A stretch of 15,487 nucleotides of DNA from an uncultured Eubacterium sp. (GTDB taxonomy: Bacteria; Bacillota; Clostridia; Lachnospirales; Lachnospiraceae): NCBI GenBank assembly GCA_934358495.1, contig CAKRKO010000066.1, positions 1 to 15,487 on the forward strand, read 5' to 3'. The stretch's first letter is position 1. Every line of letters begins with the position of its first letter. This document shows, one piece after another, positions 7,903 through 15,199 of the stretch. The notes beneath the pieces are model-generated. The model was not told where the DNA came from. It searched no databases and saw nothing but the letters and a program-made list of their open reading frames with translations. A program made the translations under genes and the position numbers.

Positions 7903-7917
7903 ATGCAGATTCTGTAT
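7903..7917. promoter_or_regulatory. Putative LysR-family binding site (T-N11-A dyad)
   Basis: ATGCAGATTCTGTAT is a dyad with CAGA/TCTG arms around a single central base and contains T-N11-A (7904 to 7916). Its centre is about 66 bases upstream of the predicted PTS start, the classical recognition position for LysR activators. It also lies just downstream of the lysR stop, which fits local control by that regulator. Confidence 0.45.
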
Positions 7918-7928
7918 CATATCAGACT

Positions 7929-8876
7929 TCATGCATCACTTTTCCTTATAACTTCTGTTACTTTTTGCTGTCCTTGAAAATAAGACAGGCAGTAATTTAC
8001 AAATTCCTGGCTGCTGTTACTGTCATTTTCTTCCAGGATTGCAAGACTGACTGTATTATAATCATCCAGCTCCAGATATGAAAAATCCGGATTTCGCTTC
8101 ACACGGACCATCTGGTCCACGATCGCGTAACCGTCTCCCGCTGACAATGCTACAAAAATTGCATCCAGACTGGAGACCAGATGATACTGCGGTTTAAAGC
8201 CATACCTTTTTTCCAGCAAACGCATGTTAGAGCCCAATCCTACGGGGCCTTCCTCATCCCGGAACGTATACATCGTCTGCTCTTTAAAATCTGCCGGTGT
8301 CAGATTTTCACGTTTTGCCAGTACATTATATCTGGAATAAAGCAACAGTTTCTGCACACTCACCAGATCATATATTTTTACATTTTGCAGATGTCCCTGG
8401 CGAACTGCACTGTCAATCTGTGCCCTCATTCCAAAAATCACATCATACTGTCCCTGTTTTAAGCCACGAAACAGATTTTTCTCCAGATTTGTATCAATAT
8501 TTAACTGAATCTGGCGATAATCCTCCCGAAACTTCATCAGCACCGGACGAAACTGTTCCGAAAAATCCCATTCCTGAAATACACCCAGACTTACTTTTCC
8601 GGCTTTCTCCTGGCTCATTCCACGCACCTTGATAACCATGTCATCCAGTTCAGACATCATTTTTGTAAAATATTTCTGAAATTCTTTTCCCGCCGGGGTC
8701 AATACTACGCTTTTGCTTGTACGATCAATTAATGGACAGCCCAGTTCCTTCTCTAAAGCTGCCACTTTCCTGCTGATAGCCGGCTGTGAGACATACAGCA
8801 CATTTGCCGCCTTTGTAAAATTCAGACAGCGGGCTACCTCCAGAAAGTATGCAATCGACAACGTATCTATTACCAT
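7929..8876 (-). CDS. LysR-family transcriptional regulator
   Basis: 315 aa from the chosen start. The N-terminal winged helix-turn-helix spans about residues 3-62 (FLEVARCLNFTKAANVLYVS then QPAISRKVAALEKELGCPLI), the standard LysR DNA-binding segment, followed by a linker helix and a periplasmic-binding-like effector domain with RxG-type loops. The frame extends upstream to 8951, but the ATG at 8876 has AGGGAG nine bases before it and matches the family's normal N-terminus; the longer form would overlap the promoter. It is transcribed in the same direction as the PTS genes instead of divergently. The T-N11-A dyad at 7903-7917 suggests it activates the PTS operon. The effector is unknown; a phosphorylated sugar or a catabolite is possible. 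Beta-glucoside PTS genes are more often controlled by antiterminators. Confidence 0.9.
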   Translation of the reverse strand: MVIDTLSIAYFLEVARCLNFTKAANVLYVSQPAISRKVAALEKELGCPLIDRTSKSVVLTPAGKEFQKYFTKMMSELDDMVIKVRGMSQEKAGKVSLGVFQEWDFSEQFRPVLMKFREDYRQIQLNIDTNLEKNLFRGLKQGQYDVIFGMRAQIDSAVRQGHLQNVKIYDLVSVQKLLLYSRYNVLAKRENLTPADFKEQTMYTFRDEEGPVGLGSNMRLLEKRYGFKPQYHLVSSLDAIFVALSAGDGYAIVDQMVRVKRNPDFSYLELDDYNTVSLAILEENDSNSSQEFVNYCLSYFQGQQKVTEVIRKSDA

Positions 8877-8922
8877 CCCTGTCATCTCCCTGATTTTTAC
8901 GATTTTTAAATTATTTGTGTTT

Positions 8923-8951
8923 ATCATACGTGGAAAAAAAGTCCTTGTCAA
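8923..8951 (-). promoter_or_regulatory. Near-consensus promoter of the lysR gene
   Basis: On the minus strand a perfect -35 TTGACA (8946-8951) and a -10 TATGAT (8923-8928) are 17 bases apart. The predicted start is near 8916, about 40 bases before the lysR ATG at 8876. It starts right after the terminator at 8957-8995. Confidence 0.75.
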
Positions 8952-8956
8952 CGAAC

Positions 8957-8995
8957 AAAAAGCCGATGTTCCGTAACTGGAACACCGACTTTTTT
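8957..8995. terminator. Intrinsic terminator after etfA
   Basis: AAAAAG (8957-8962) pairs with CTTTTT, CG with CG, and TGTTCC with GGAACA around a GTAACT loop; two mismatches interrupt the stem. T runs follow the stem on both strands. It lies about 100 bases after the etfA stop and directly before the lysR promoter, so it separates the lactate and PTS units. The stretch 8996-9098 is AT-rich with a short direct repeat of ACTATTT(T)AAAAG and nothing else recognisable. Confidence 0.75.
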
Positions 8996-9098
8996 CGTGA
9001 TTCTTAGGGGAATCATTTTAAAATGTGTATAAAAATGGATTAGGATTAACTATTTTAAAAGTACTATTTAAAAGAAAAGATTAAGTAAATTTTGTATT

Positions 9099-10085
9099 TT
9101 ATGCTTCTTTAATTTTTTTGATTTCCTCGATCAACAATGGCAGAACTTTCATGGCATCGCCAACAATTCCTACATCTGCCACATCAAAGATCGGAGCATC
9201 TTCGTCTTTATTGATGGCGATGATATAGCCGGATCCGATCATGCCGGATACATGCTGTGTAGCACCGGATACACCGCAGGCAATATAAAGCTTCGGTGCA
9301 ACGATCTTGCCAGACTGTCCAACCTGATGGGAACGTCCTACCCACTCTTCTTCAATTGCCGGTCTGGTGGCTCCTACAACACCACCGCAGACATCTGCCA
9401 GTTCCTGAACCAGCGCAAAATTTTCCTTGCTTCCCATACCACGACCACCGGTTACGATGACATCTGCATCTTCCAGATTGACAGCCTCGCTGATTTCTTT
9501 TACCACGTTGGCAATCTTTGTAAATACAGACTCCTCCGGGATTTCTACTGTTTCTTCTATAATTTTGCCGGCTTTTCCCGCCTCAAGAGACTTGGAAAAA
9601 GAACCTCCGCGAACGGTGGCTACTGCCGGCTGGGTATGCAATACAACATCATTTAGAATATTTCCGCCGTAAACCGGGCAGGTAAAAACATACTGATCAC
9701 CATCTGCCACAATATTCATGACATCAACGGCACAGCCTGCCTCAAATTTCTGTGCAAGCAGCGGAGTGACATCTTTGCCCTCCTGAGTTGCTGCTGCCAG
9801 AACCAGTGACGGTGTATATTTTTCCACCAGTTTTGCAAGCATTGCTGCCCGCACTTCTGGTCTGCTTTCTGCTGTTTTTACAGTTACTGCCTGATCTGCA
9901 CCAGCTTCAATGGCTGTCTTTGCAGCTTCTTCTGTCTCTTCCGCAAGAATGGCTGCAATCACTTCTTCACTTTTTGCAGCTGCAAGCTCTTTTGCTTTTG
10001 CCAGAATTTCAAGGGCCGGACCCACTGGAGCGCCCTGGGCAGTCTCAACATATACTAAAATATTTTTTCCATCTGTCAGACTCAT
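9099..10085 (-). CDS. etfA: Electron transfer flavoprotein alpha subunit
   Basis: 328 aa, full length for EtfA. It pairs with EtfB and carries FAD, moving electrons between flavin dehydrogenases. The N-terminal domain (to about 185) is a Rossmann-like ETF domain. The C-terminal FAD domain shows GGRGMGSKENF (213-223), VGQSGKIVAPKLYIACGVSG (255-274) followed by ATQH, and NKDEDAPIF (292-300), the conserved FAD-contact motifs. The frame can start two codons earlier at a GTG, but AGGAGG lies only two bases before that GTG and eight before the ATG at 10085, so the ATG is chosen. It is 12 bases after etfB and last in the lactate operon. Bifurcating versus simple function cannot be settled by eye. 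Confidence 0.95.
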   Translation of the reverse strand: MSLTDGKNILVYVETAQGAPVGPALEILAKAKELAAAKSEEVIAAILAEETEEAAKTAIEAGADQAVTVKTAESRPEVRAAMLAKLVEKYTPSLVLAAATQEGKDVTPLLAQKFEAGCAVDVMNIVADGDQYVFTCPVYGGNILNDVVLHTQPAVATVRGGSFSKSLEAGKAGKIIEETVEIPEESVFTKIANVVKEISEAVNLEDADVIVTGGRGMGSKENFALVQELADVCGGVVGATRPAIEEEWVGRSHQVGQSGKIVAPKLYIACGVSGATQHVSGMIGSGYIIAINKDEDAPIFDVADVGIVGDAMKVLPLLIEEIKKIKEA

Positions 10086-10097
10086 TTCCACGACCTC

Positions 10098-10877
10098 CTA
10101 CAATACCTTGGCATCCGCGATCAGCTTCATTGCCTCAGCAACAGCTTCTTCCGAGGATTCTGCCTTGATTTTTACACCGGCCTGACGTTTTGCAGGCGCA
10201 TATACTTTTACAACCTCCATGGAGCTTGCCGGAACATCTCCGGTCTCAAGTTCAGCGATGGATTTCTTTCTTGCTGCCATCTTGCTCTTGATGGTCGGAT
10301 AACGCGGATCATAATTTGGCTTCTGAATGGTCACAACACATGGCAGGGAAGTTTCGATTTCATTGTATCCAGTCTCTGTCTCCTGTTTGATGATCGCTTT
10401 TCCATCTGCTGTCTCAACAGCTACGACATTCGCAACTGCTGGAACATTTAACTGTGCTGCCAGCAGCAAGCCTGTCTGACTTGCCGCATAGTCAGTGGAT
10501 TCTTTTCCGCAAAATACAAGATCAAAGGTCTTTCCTTCAGCTGCTTCAATGTCTGATTTTGCTTTTGCGAGAAGTTTTGCAACTGCCGCACCATCCAACT
10601 TTTCGGCCTCATCATATTTTACAAGGTATGCATGATCGGCACCAACTGCAAGGCAGTTTTTTAAAGAGTTTTTCACACTGTCATCTCCGATGGATACAAC
10701 CGTTACTTCACTCTCGCCAATGGCTTCTTTCAGACGTACTGCCATTTCTTCTGCATATGTATCAAATGCATTTACGACAGGTGTCACCCCGTCCAGTGCC
10801 GGTTTCCCTGTGGCTTCATCCAAAGAAATTTCCACAGAATCGTCCGGAACCTGTTTGATGCAAACTAATATTTCCAT
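10098..10877 (-). CDS. etfB: Electron transfer flavoprotein beta subunit
   Basis: 259 aa, the usual EtfB length. It shows the N-terminal ILVCIKQVPD, the PVVNAFDTYAEEMAVRLKE segment, and near the C-terminal side the ETF-beta signature region VVTIQKPNYDPRYP (181-194) leading to KSKMAARKK. The nucleotide-binding loop usually reading close to DGDTAQVGP is here CGKESTDYAASQTG (123-136): the Asp is kept but the following Gly is Tyr. EtfB binds AMP in housekeeping Etf and a second, bifurcating FAD in bifurcating Etf. ATG at 10877 is preceded by AGGAG. Position directly before etfA and after an acyl-CoA dehydrogenase, with a lactate dehydrogenase further up, suggests it carries electrons for one or both. 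Confidence 0.95.
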   Translation of the reverse strand: MEILVCIKQVPDDSVEISLDEATGKPALDGVTPVVNAFDTYAEEMAVRLKEAIGESEVTVVSIGDDSVKNSLKNCLAVGADHAYLVKYDEAEKLDGAAVAKLLAKAKSDIEAAEGKTFDLVFCGKESTDYAASQTGLLLAAQLNVPAVANVVAVETADGKAIIKQETETGYNEIETSLPCVVTIQKPNYDPRYPTIKSKMAARKKSIAELETGDVPASSMEVVKVYAPAKRQAGVKIKAESSEEAVAEAMKLIADAKVL

Positions 10878-10907
10878 AATGATTTCTCCTGATTATTCTT
10901 TTTGTTT

Positions 10908-10947
10908 GTATTCCGCCAACTTTCAAAAATGTCCATCAGCGGAATAC
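10908..10947 (-). other. Hairpin between the acyl-CoA dehydrogenase gene and etfB
   Basis: GTATTCCGC (10908-10916) and GCGGAATAC (10939-10947) form a perfect 9-bp stem around a 22-base loop. On the minus strand it is followed by AAACAAAAAG, not a T run, so it is unlikely to terminate transcription. A role as an mRNA processing or stability barrier inside the operon is inference. Confidence 0.45.
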
Positions 10948-10971
10948 ATATATTGTTAGATAAGGGATAGC

Positions 10972-12108
10972 TTACTTACCAATGATACTGTTTGAGATAA
11001 CGATTCTCTGTACCTCGTTTGTTCCCTCAAAGATCTGGAAGATCTTTGCATCTCTCAACAGTTTCTCTACCGGGTACTCACGGCTGTAGCCATATCCGCC
11101 AAACATCTGAATTGCCTCAGAAGCAACTTCCATAGCAATATCGGAAGCATAGCATTTTGCGATTGCGGATTCTTTTGTATATGGAAGACCCATATCCATT
11201 TTTGTCAGGGCATGTGCTACCATCTGACGTGCGGTTTCTGTCTTGATCTCCATATCTGCTACTTTGAATTTCAGCGCCTGATTTTTGATGATCGGTTTAC
11301 CAAACTGTACACGCTCTTTGCCGTAAGCAATGGCCTCGTTGATACCTCTCTGTGCAATACCGGTTGCAACGCATCCCATCCAGGTACGAGCCTGATCCAG
11401 TGTCTGCATTGCGATATTGAAACCTTTTCCTTCCTCACCGATCAGGTTGGAAGCCGGAATTCTGACATCCTCAAGAACAACATCACAGGTGTTGGAAGTA
11501 CGGATACCCATCTTATTTTCTTCTTTTCCTGTGCTTAATCCAGGTGTTCCTTTTTCAACAAAGAACATGGACATTCCTTTGACGCCTTTTGTCTTGTCTG
11601 TCATGGCTGTTACACAGTAGAAAGAAGCGATGCCGCCATTTGTAATAAAGCATTTTCTTCCGTTCAGTACATATTCATCACCATCTTTGACAGCAGTTGT
11701 TTTGCCTGCACCTGCATCAGAGCCGGCACCCGGCTCAGTCAGGCAAAACGCACCGAAGCCGCCTTCCAGGATCAGATCACATGCACGCTGTTTTAACTCT
11801 TTACTTCCTGCGATCAGTACCGGTTTCATACCAAGTCCGCTGGCGGAAATGGTAGTTGCAAATCCAGCATCCGCAATTGCCATCTGCTCGATGAGTGCTG
11901 CCACATCCACTCTTGATAAACCCGGGCCACCAAACTCCTCCGGAACTTCCAGTGCCTGATATCCCTGCTCGATTGCTTTATCGTAAATCTCTTTCGGCCA
12001 TTCGCCGGATACATCGTATTCTTTACACTGCTCTACGACTTCCTTGTCGCAGAAATTTTTTACGTCCTGTAACAAATCCTGTGCTTCTTCAGAAATTAAA
12101 TATGCCAT
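10972..12108 (-). CDS. Short-chain acyl-CoA dehydrogenase / enoyl-CoA reductase
   Basis: 378 aa, the standard length of short-chain acyl-CoA dehydrogenases. It carries FAD and interconverts acyl-CoA and 2-enoyl-CoA with EtfAB as partner. Both family signatures are present: CLTEPGAGSDAGA (122-134) and GGYGYSREYPVEKLLRDAK (337-355). The catalytic base is the glutamate of QIFEGTNEVQR (E361), at the position used by butyryl-CoA dehydrogenases. ATG follows GGAGG by eight bases. Unlike butyrate operons, no thiolase, crotonase or 3-hydroxybutyryl-CoA dehydrogenase is adjacent; the neighbours are lactate genes and etfBA. Acryloyl-CoA reductase of the acrylate pathway, butyryl-CoA dehydrogenase and another enoyl-CoA reductase are all possible; substrate is unresolved. 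Confidence 0.9.
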   Translation of the reverse strand: MAYLISEEAQDLLQDVKNFCDKEVVEQCKEYDVSGEWPKEIYDKAIEQGYQALEVPEEFGGPGLSRVDVAALIEQMAIADAGFATTISASGLGMKPVLIAGSKELKQRACDLILEGGFGAFCLTEPGAGSDAGAGKTTAVKDGDEYVLNGRKCFITNGGIASFYCVTAMTDKTKGVKGMSMFFVEKGTPGLSTGKEENKMGIRTSNTCDVVLEDVRIPASNLIGEEGKGFNIAMQTLDQARTWMGCVATGIAQRGINEAIAYGKERVQFGKPIIKNQALKFKVADMEIKTETARQMVAHALTKMDMGLPYTKESAIAKCYASDIAMEVASEAIQMFGGYGYSREYPVEKLLRDAKIFQIFEGTNEVQRIVISNSIIGK

Positions 12109-12174
12109 TACCTTTTCCTCCTTGAAAATAAACGTAACTTGTTTCTATATAACTGTGCTATTATTTCTACATTA

Positions 12175-12287
12175 CTTCTTGAAATTCTTTCAAGAAGTAT
12201 CCCTCGCAAAATCAGCATTTTTGAGTTCTACTATTTTTTATATCCCTTCTTGAAATTCTTTCAAGAAGTATCCCTCGCAAAATCAGC
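12175..12287. repeat. Two identical 42-bp repeats with perfect palindromes
   Basis: Copies at 12175-12216 and 12246-12287 are identical over 42 bases. Each begins with a palindrome of two 10-base arms (CTTCTTGAAA and TTTCAAGAAG) around TTC, followed by TATCCCTCGCAAAATCAGC. The intervening 29 bases are AT-rich and unrelated. They fill the gap between the lactate dehydrogenase stop and the acyl-CoA dehydrogenase start. They may be REP-like dispersed elements, mRNA hairpins that set relative expression, or paired protein-binding sites. Confidence 0.85.
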
Positions 12288-12292
12288 TCGGT

Positions 12293-13723
12293 TTATAACT
12301 TATAGCAAATTTTACCCGGATTTAAGATCATCTTCGGATCAAATACTTCTTTGATGCCTTTCATCAGGCGCATGCTTGTTTCACCTGCAAATGTTGCCAG
12401 ATAATCCATTTTTCCATAACCGATTCCATGTTCACCGGAAATCAGTCCGCCGCATTCTGCTGCCTTTTTATAAATAATATCCATGAAATCAGCAACCTGT
12501 TTTTTAAATTCTGCCTCATCCATATCATTTGCGCATGCATAAATATGTAAGTTTCCATCACCTGCATGACCAAAACTCTTGATCGTGAAATCGTATTTTT
12601 CTTCCAGTGATTTTACAAAAGTCAGATACGGTGCAATCTGATTTACCGGAACGACTACATCACACTCATCCAGCAATTTTGTCTCTGCTTCGATTGCCTC
12701 AAGGAAAGAACTTCTAGCTGCCCAGGCATCCTTTTTCTTCGCCGGTGTATCAGCAACCAATACGTCGATGGCACCTGCCTCGAGAACAACTTCTGCTGCT
12801 TTCTCGGTAATCTCCTCCAGAGATTCCATATCATCTCCATCAAATGTCACCAGGAGATAAGCACCGATATCCACACCCTCTAACTGCTGTGGAAATACGC
12901 TCTTTCCAAGATAACGTTCAGAAGCCAGAACAATTTCTTTTTCCATAAATTCAATGGCCTGTGGCTGTAAATGCTCCATGAAGAATTTCGGAACAGTTGC
13001 GATACAATCTTCCAAATTCTCATACGGAATGATCAGGCTGATGGTCTCCTTCGGTGCCGGAATCAGTTTCAATGTAAGTTCTGTGATAATACCTAACGTT
13101 CCCTCGGAACCGATCATCAGATTTAACAGGCTGTATCCGGTAGAAGTTTTTGATACGGTTGCACCAAGTTTTACAATTTCACCAGTTGGAAGTACAACAG
13201 TCATTGCTCTAACATAATCTCTCGTACATCCATATTTTACGGCTCTCATACCACCTGCATTTGTGGATACGTTTCCACCAAGTGTTGCAAATTTCTCACC
13301 TGGATCTGGCGGATACAAAAGTCCCTGTTTTTGTGCATCCTCAGCAAGGTCATTTAACAGAACACCAGCCTCCACACGAACAACAAAGTTCTCTTTGTCA
13401 TATTCCAGAATTTTATTCATCTTAGACATGTCAATCATGACACCACCATGCAATGCAACTGCTGCACCCGTCAATCCAGTTCCTGCACCTCGCGGAATGA
13501 CCGGAACACTGTTTTCATAACACAGCTTCACGATTGCCGAAATATCCTCCGTTGTGGTTGCCTCGATCAGTACCGTCGGCGCTCCTTTTCCGTAAATTGG
13601 CATTTCATCGTGAGAGTAATCTGCATTGATCTCATCACCGGTGAATACCTTGCCCGGAACAATTTTTTTGAACTCTTCAATGAGTTCCGGTGTCACTTGG
13701 TTGTAGCTGTAATCTGCCATCAT
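12293..13723 (-). CDS. FAD-linked lactate dehydrogenase (GlcD/LctD family)
   Basis: 476 aa from the chosen start. It is a cytoplasmic VAO/PCMH-fold flavoenzyme that oxidises a 2-hydroxyacid, most likely D-lactate to pyruvate. The FAD-binding domain shows IPRGAGTGLTG (76-86), a DPGEKFATLGGNVSTNAGG segment (140-158) and IGSEGTLGI. The C-terminal oxidase domain has GHAGDGNLH (385-393) with its active-site histidines, SGEHGIGYGK and the closing DPKMILNPGK. Two adjacent ATGs at 13723 and 13720 lie 6 and 9 bases after GGAGG; either may be used. Upstream frame to 13744 lacks its own site. Co-location with etfBA matches the Etf-coupled lactate dehydrogenase of acetogens and gut lactate users, in which oxidation of lactate with NAD is driven by electron confurcation. 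Glycolate or 2-hydroxyglutarate are alternative substrates. Confidence 0.9.
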   Translation of the reverse strand: MMADYSYNQVTPELIEEFKKIVPGKVFTGDEINADYSHDEMPIYGKGAPTVLIEATTTEDISAIVKLCYENSVPVIPRGAGTGLTGAAVALHGGVMIDMSKMNKILEYDKENFVVRVEAGVLLNDLAEDAQKQGLLYPPDPGEKFATLGGNVSTNAGGMRAVKYGCTRDYVRAMTVVLPTGEIVKLGATVSKTSTGYSLLNLMIGSEGTLGIITELTLKLIPAPKETISLIIPYENLEDCIATVPKFFMEHLQPQAIEFMEKEIVLASERYLGKSVFPQQLEGVDIGAYLLVTFDGDDMESLEEITEKAAEVVLEAGAIDVLVADTPAKKKDAWAARSSFLEAIEAETKLLDECDVVVPVNQIAPYLTFVKSLEEKYDFTIKSFGHAGDGNLHIYACANDMDEAEFKKQVADFMDIIYKKAAECGGLISGEHGIGYGKMDYLATFAGETSMRLMKGIKEVFDPKMILNPGKICYKL

Positions 13724-13774
13724 CCAAATCCTCCTTTTACACATTTTTCAAAATTTTTATCTTATCCCGTATTC

Positions 13775-13806
13775 TGAACATAATCACTTCGCGATTTCTA
13801 TGTTCA
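13775..13806 (-). other. Hairpin between larA-like and lactate dehydrogenase genes
   Basis: TGAACATA (13775-13782) and TATGTTCA (13799-13806) are perfect inverted repeats, with a further AATC/GATT pairing possible inside on the minus strand. The following minus-strand sequence is A/T-mixed and not a clear T run, so termination would be partial at best. It lies in a 123-base gap within the probable lactate operon. Confidence 0.4.
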
Positions 13807-13846
13807 AAATATAGAAAATTGTCTTATTTTATCAAATCACTGACTG

Positions 13847-15133
13847 CTAATTTCTTCTTACAATCACGGAAACTCCATCCGGAATCACAGTAATCTTACT
13901 GTCTGTTTTACCCAGATATGCATCTGCCATACGGATTGCTTCATCTATGCTTTCTGCATAATCCATCTGCATATCATTGACCAGCTGCTTCGGTGCCTGG
14001 GTGACCATGATAACTTTGTGTTGCATCAGCACTCTACACAAAATCTGTGCTTCCCACTGATCCGGAACCGTTTTATCACGCGGCGTATCTAAGAAACGCT
14101 GCATGATCACATTTTTATCTTCGCCGCTAGCAAAAGTATCATATAATGACTGTCCGCCATGTCCATCGATACAGCTGGAAACCATAATGATCACGCCACC
14201 CGGATTACAGCTTGCTTCCGCTGCTGTCATACCTTTCACAGACTGGTAAACATTCTGGTCCAGCGGATATCCGCCGTTTGTGGAAATCACGATATCTGAA
14301 GGAATTGCATCCACGCCGGACATCTGATCCACGAATTGGCATCCTTCCAGATGTGCTTCATTAAAATTACCGGCATATGCACGGATGACTTTTTTATTTT
14401 CATCCAGTACAACATTTATGATAAAAGCTAATTTTGCTTTTTCTGCTGCATAAATCATGTCCCGATGAATTGGATTGCCTTCCAGCACACCGGTTCTCGC
14501 ATATGCGCTGGCAATAAATTCGGAACAATGGTTTGCCATAACAGTTGCTGCGCTGGATACTCCCGGTAGTACACTTTTTCTACCCCCGGAAAAACCTGCA
14601 AAAAAATGCGGTTCGATAAATCCTTCGGAAATCAGCAAATCTGCTTCGGCTGCGATCTTGTTGATTTTCAATTTTCCACCGGATGGCAAGGTACCAAGTT
14701 CTACCATATCTGCATCTTCATGGCTTTTATGTACTGCAAATGTGATGTCTTCACGATCAACAATATCTTCACCAAATTTGTAAATCAGTTCTTCTCTTGT
14801 GGTCGGTCTGTGAAAACCAGTGGCAATCAGGATTGTAATCTTTGCATTCGGATTGCCTGCTTTGATTTCTTCTAAGACACCCGGCATAATCACTTTGCTT
14901 GGAACCGGCCGCGTATGGTCACTGGCAATCAACACAATGTTGTCTTTCCCATTTGCCAGCTCACGTAACGTTTTCGAATGGATTGGATGCGCTAAAGCAT
15001 CTTTTACGATTTCCTCTTCGGGCTTATCTGCCTGAAACTCATGGGCTCTGGAAACAAGAATGCCATTCAGTCGATTGTCCGAAATTGTTACCTTCATTTT
15101 TTCTTTGCCAAAAGGTAAAGTTACCTCTGCCAT
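13847..15133 (-). CDS. larA: LarA-type nickel-pincer lactate racemase homologue
   Basis: 428 aa from the chosen start. LarA interconverts L- and D-lactate using a nickel-pincer nucleotide made by LarB, LarC and LarE. All landmark residues of Lactiplantibacillus LarA have counterparts at almost the same numbers: SDHTRPVP (71-78, with H73, R75), H108 in GFHRPT, H176 in EPHFFAGFSGGRKS, K186 (the lysine that tethers the cofactor) and H202 in MANHCSEF. A catalytically active enzyme is therefore likely. The open frame extends to 15178, but the ATG at 15133 follows AAGGGGGA and gives the normal N-terminus. It is first in the operon, upstream of the lactate dehydrogenase, so it would feed the non-preferred enantiomer to it. 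Other LarA superfamily members racemise different 2-hydroxyacids; context favours lactate. No larB/C/E is in the window. Confidence 0.9.
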   Translation of the reverse strand: MAEVTLPFGKEKMKVTISDNRLNGILVSRAHEFQADKPEEEIVKDALAHPIHSKTLRELANGKDNIVLIASDHTRPVPSKVIMPGVLEEIKAGNPNAKITILIATGFHRPTTREELIYKFGEDIVDREDITFAVHKSHEDADMVELGTLPSGGKLKINKIAAEADLLISEGFIEPHFFAGFSGGRKSVLPGVSSAATVMANHCSEFIASAYARTGVLEGNPIHRDMIYAAEKAKLAFIINVVLDENKKVIRAYAGNFNEAHLEGCQFVDQMSGVDAIPSDIVISTNGGYPLDQNVYQSVKGMTAAEASCNPGGVIIMVSSCIDGHGGQSLYDTFASGEDKNVIMQRFLDTPRDKTVPDQWEAQILCRVLMQHKVIMVTQAPKQLVNDMQMDYAESIDEAIRMADAYLGKTDSKITVIPDGVSVIVRRN

Positions 15134-15181
15134 GTTTTGATTCCCCCTTATAAAACATTTGCCATTTATATGTATCAATGA

Positions 15182-15187
15182 ATTATA
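15182..15187 (-). promoter_or_regulatory. Likely -10 element of the lactate operon promoter
   Basis: A perfect TATAAT on the minus strand, with a predicted start near 15175 and a leader of about 40 bases before the larA ATG at 15133. No good TTGACA-like -35 is at 17-18 bases; that place is occupied by the operator-like dyad at 15200-15210. This suggests a regulated, possibly activator-assisted promoter. Confidence 0.5.
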
Positions 15188-15199
15188 AATCTATGTTTT

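Noticed and set aside
8877..8951. Upstream extension of the LysR reading frame
   Set aside because: The added residues overlap a near-consensus promoter and are not part of the LysR family N-terminus; the ATG at 8876 has AGGGAG at good distance.
9252..9656. Plus-strand open frame of 134 codons opposite etfA, and similar antisense frames throughout
   Set aside because: They lie entirely within strongly supported minus-strand genes, lack ribosome binding sites and show no recognisable domains.
10908..10947. Transcription terminator between the acyl-CoA dehydrogenase and etfB genes
   Set aside because: The stem is good, but the minus-strand sequence after it is A-rich, with no T run, so it is kept only as a hairpin of unknown role.
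12175..12287. CRISPR array
   Set aside because: There are only two repeats, a 29-base AT-rich spacer, and no cas genes. A palindromic intergenic repeat is more likely.
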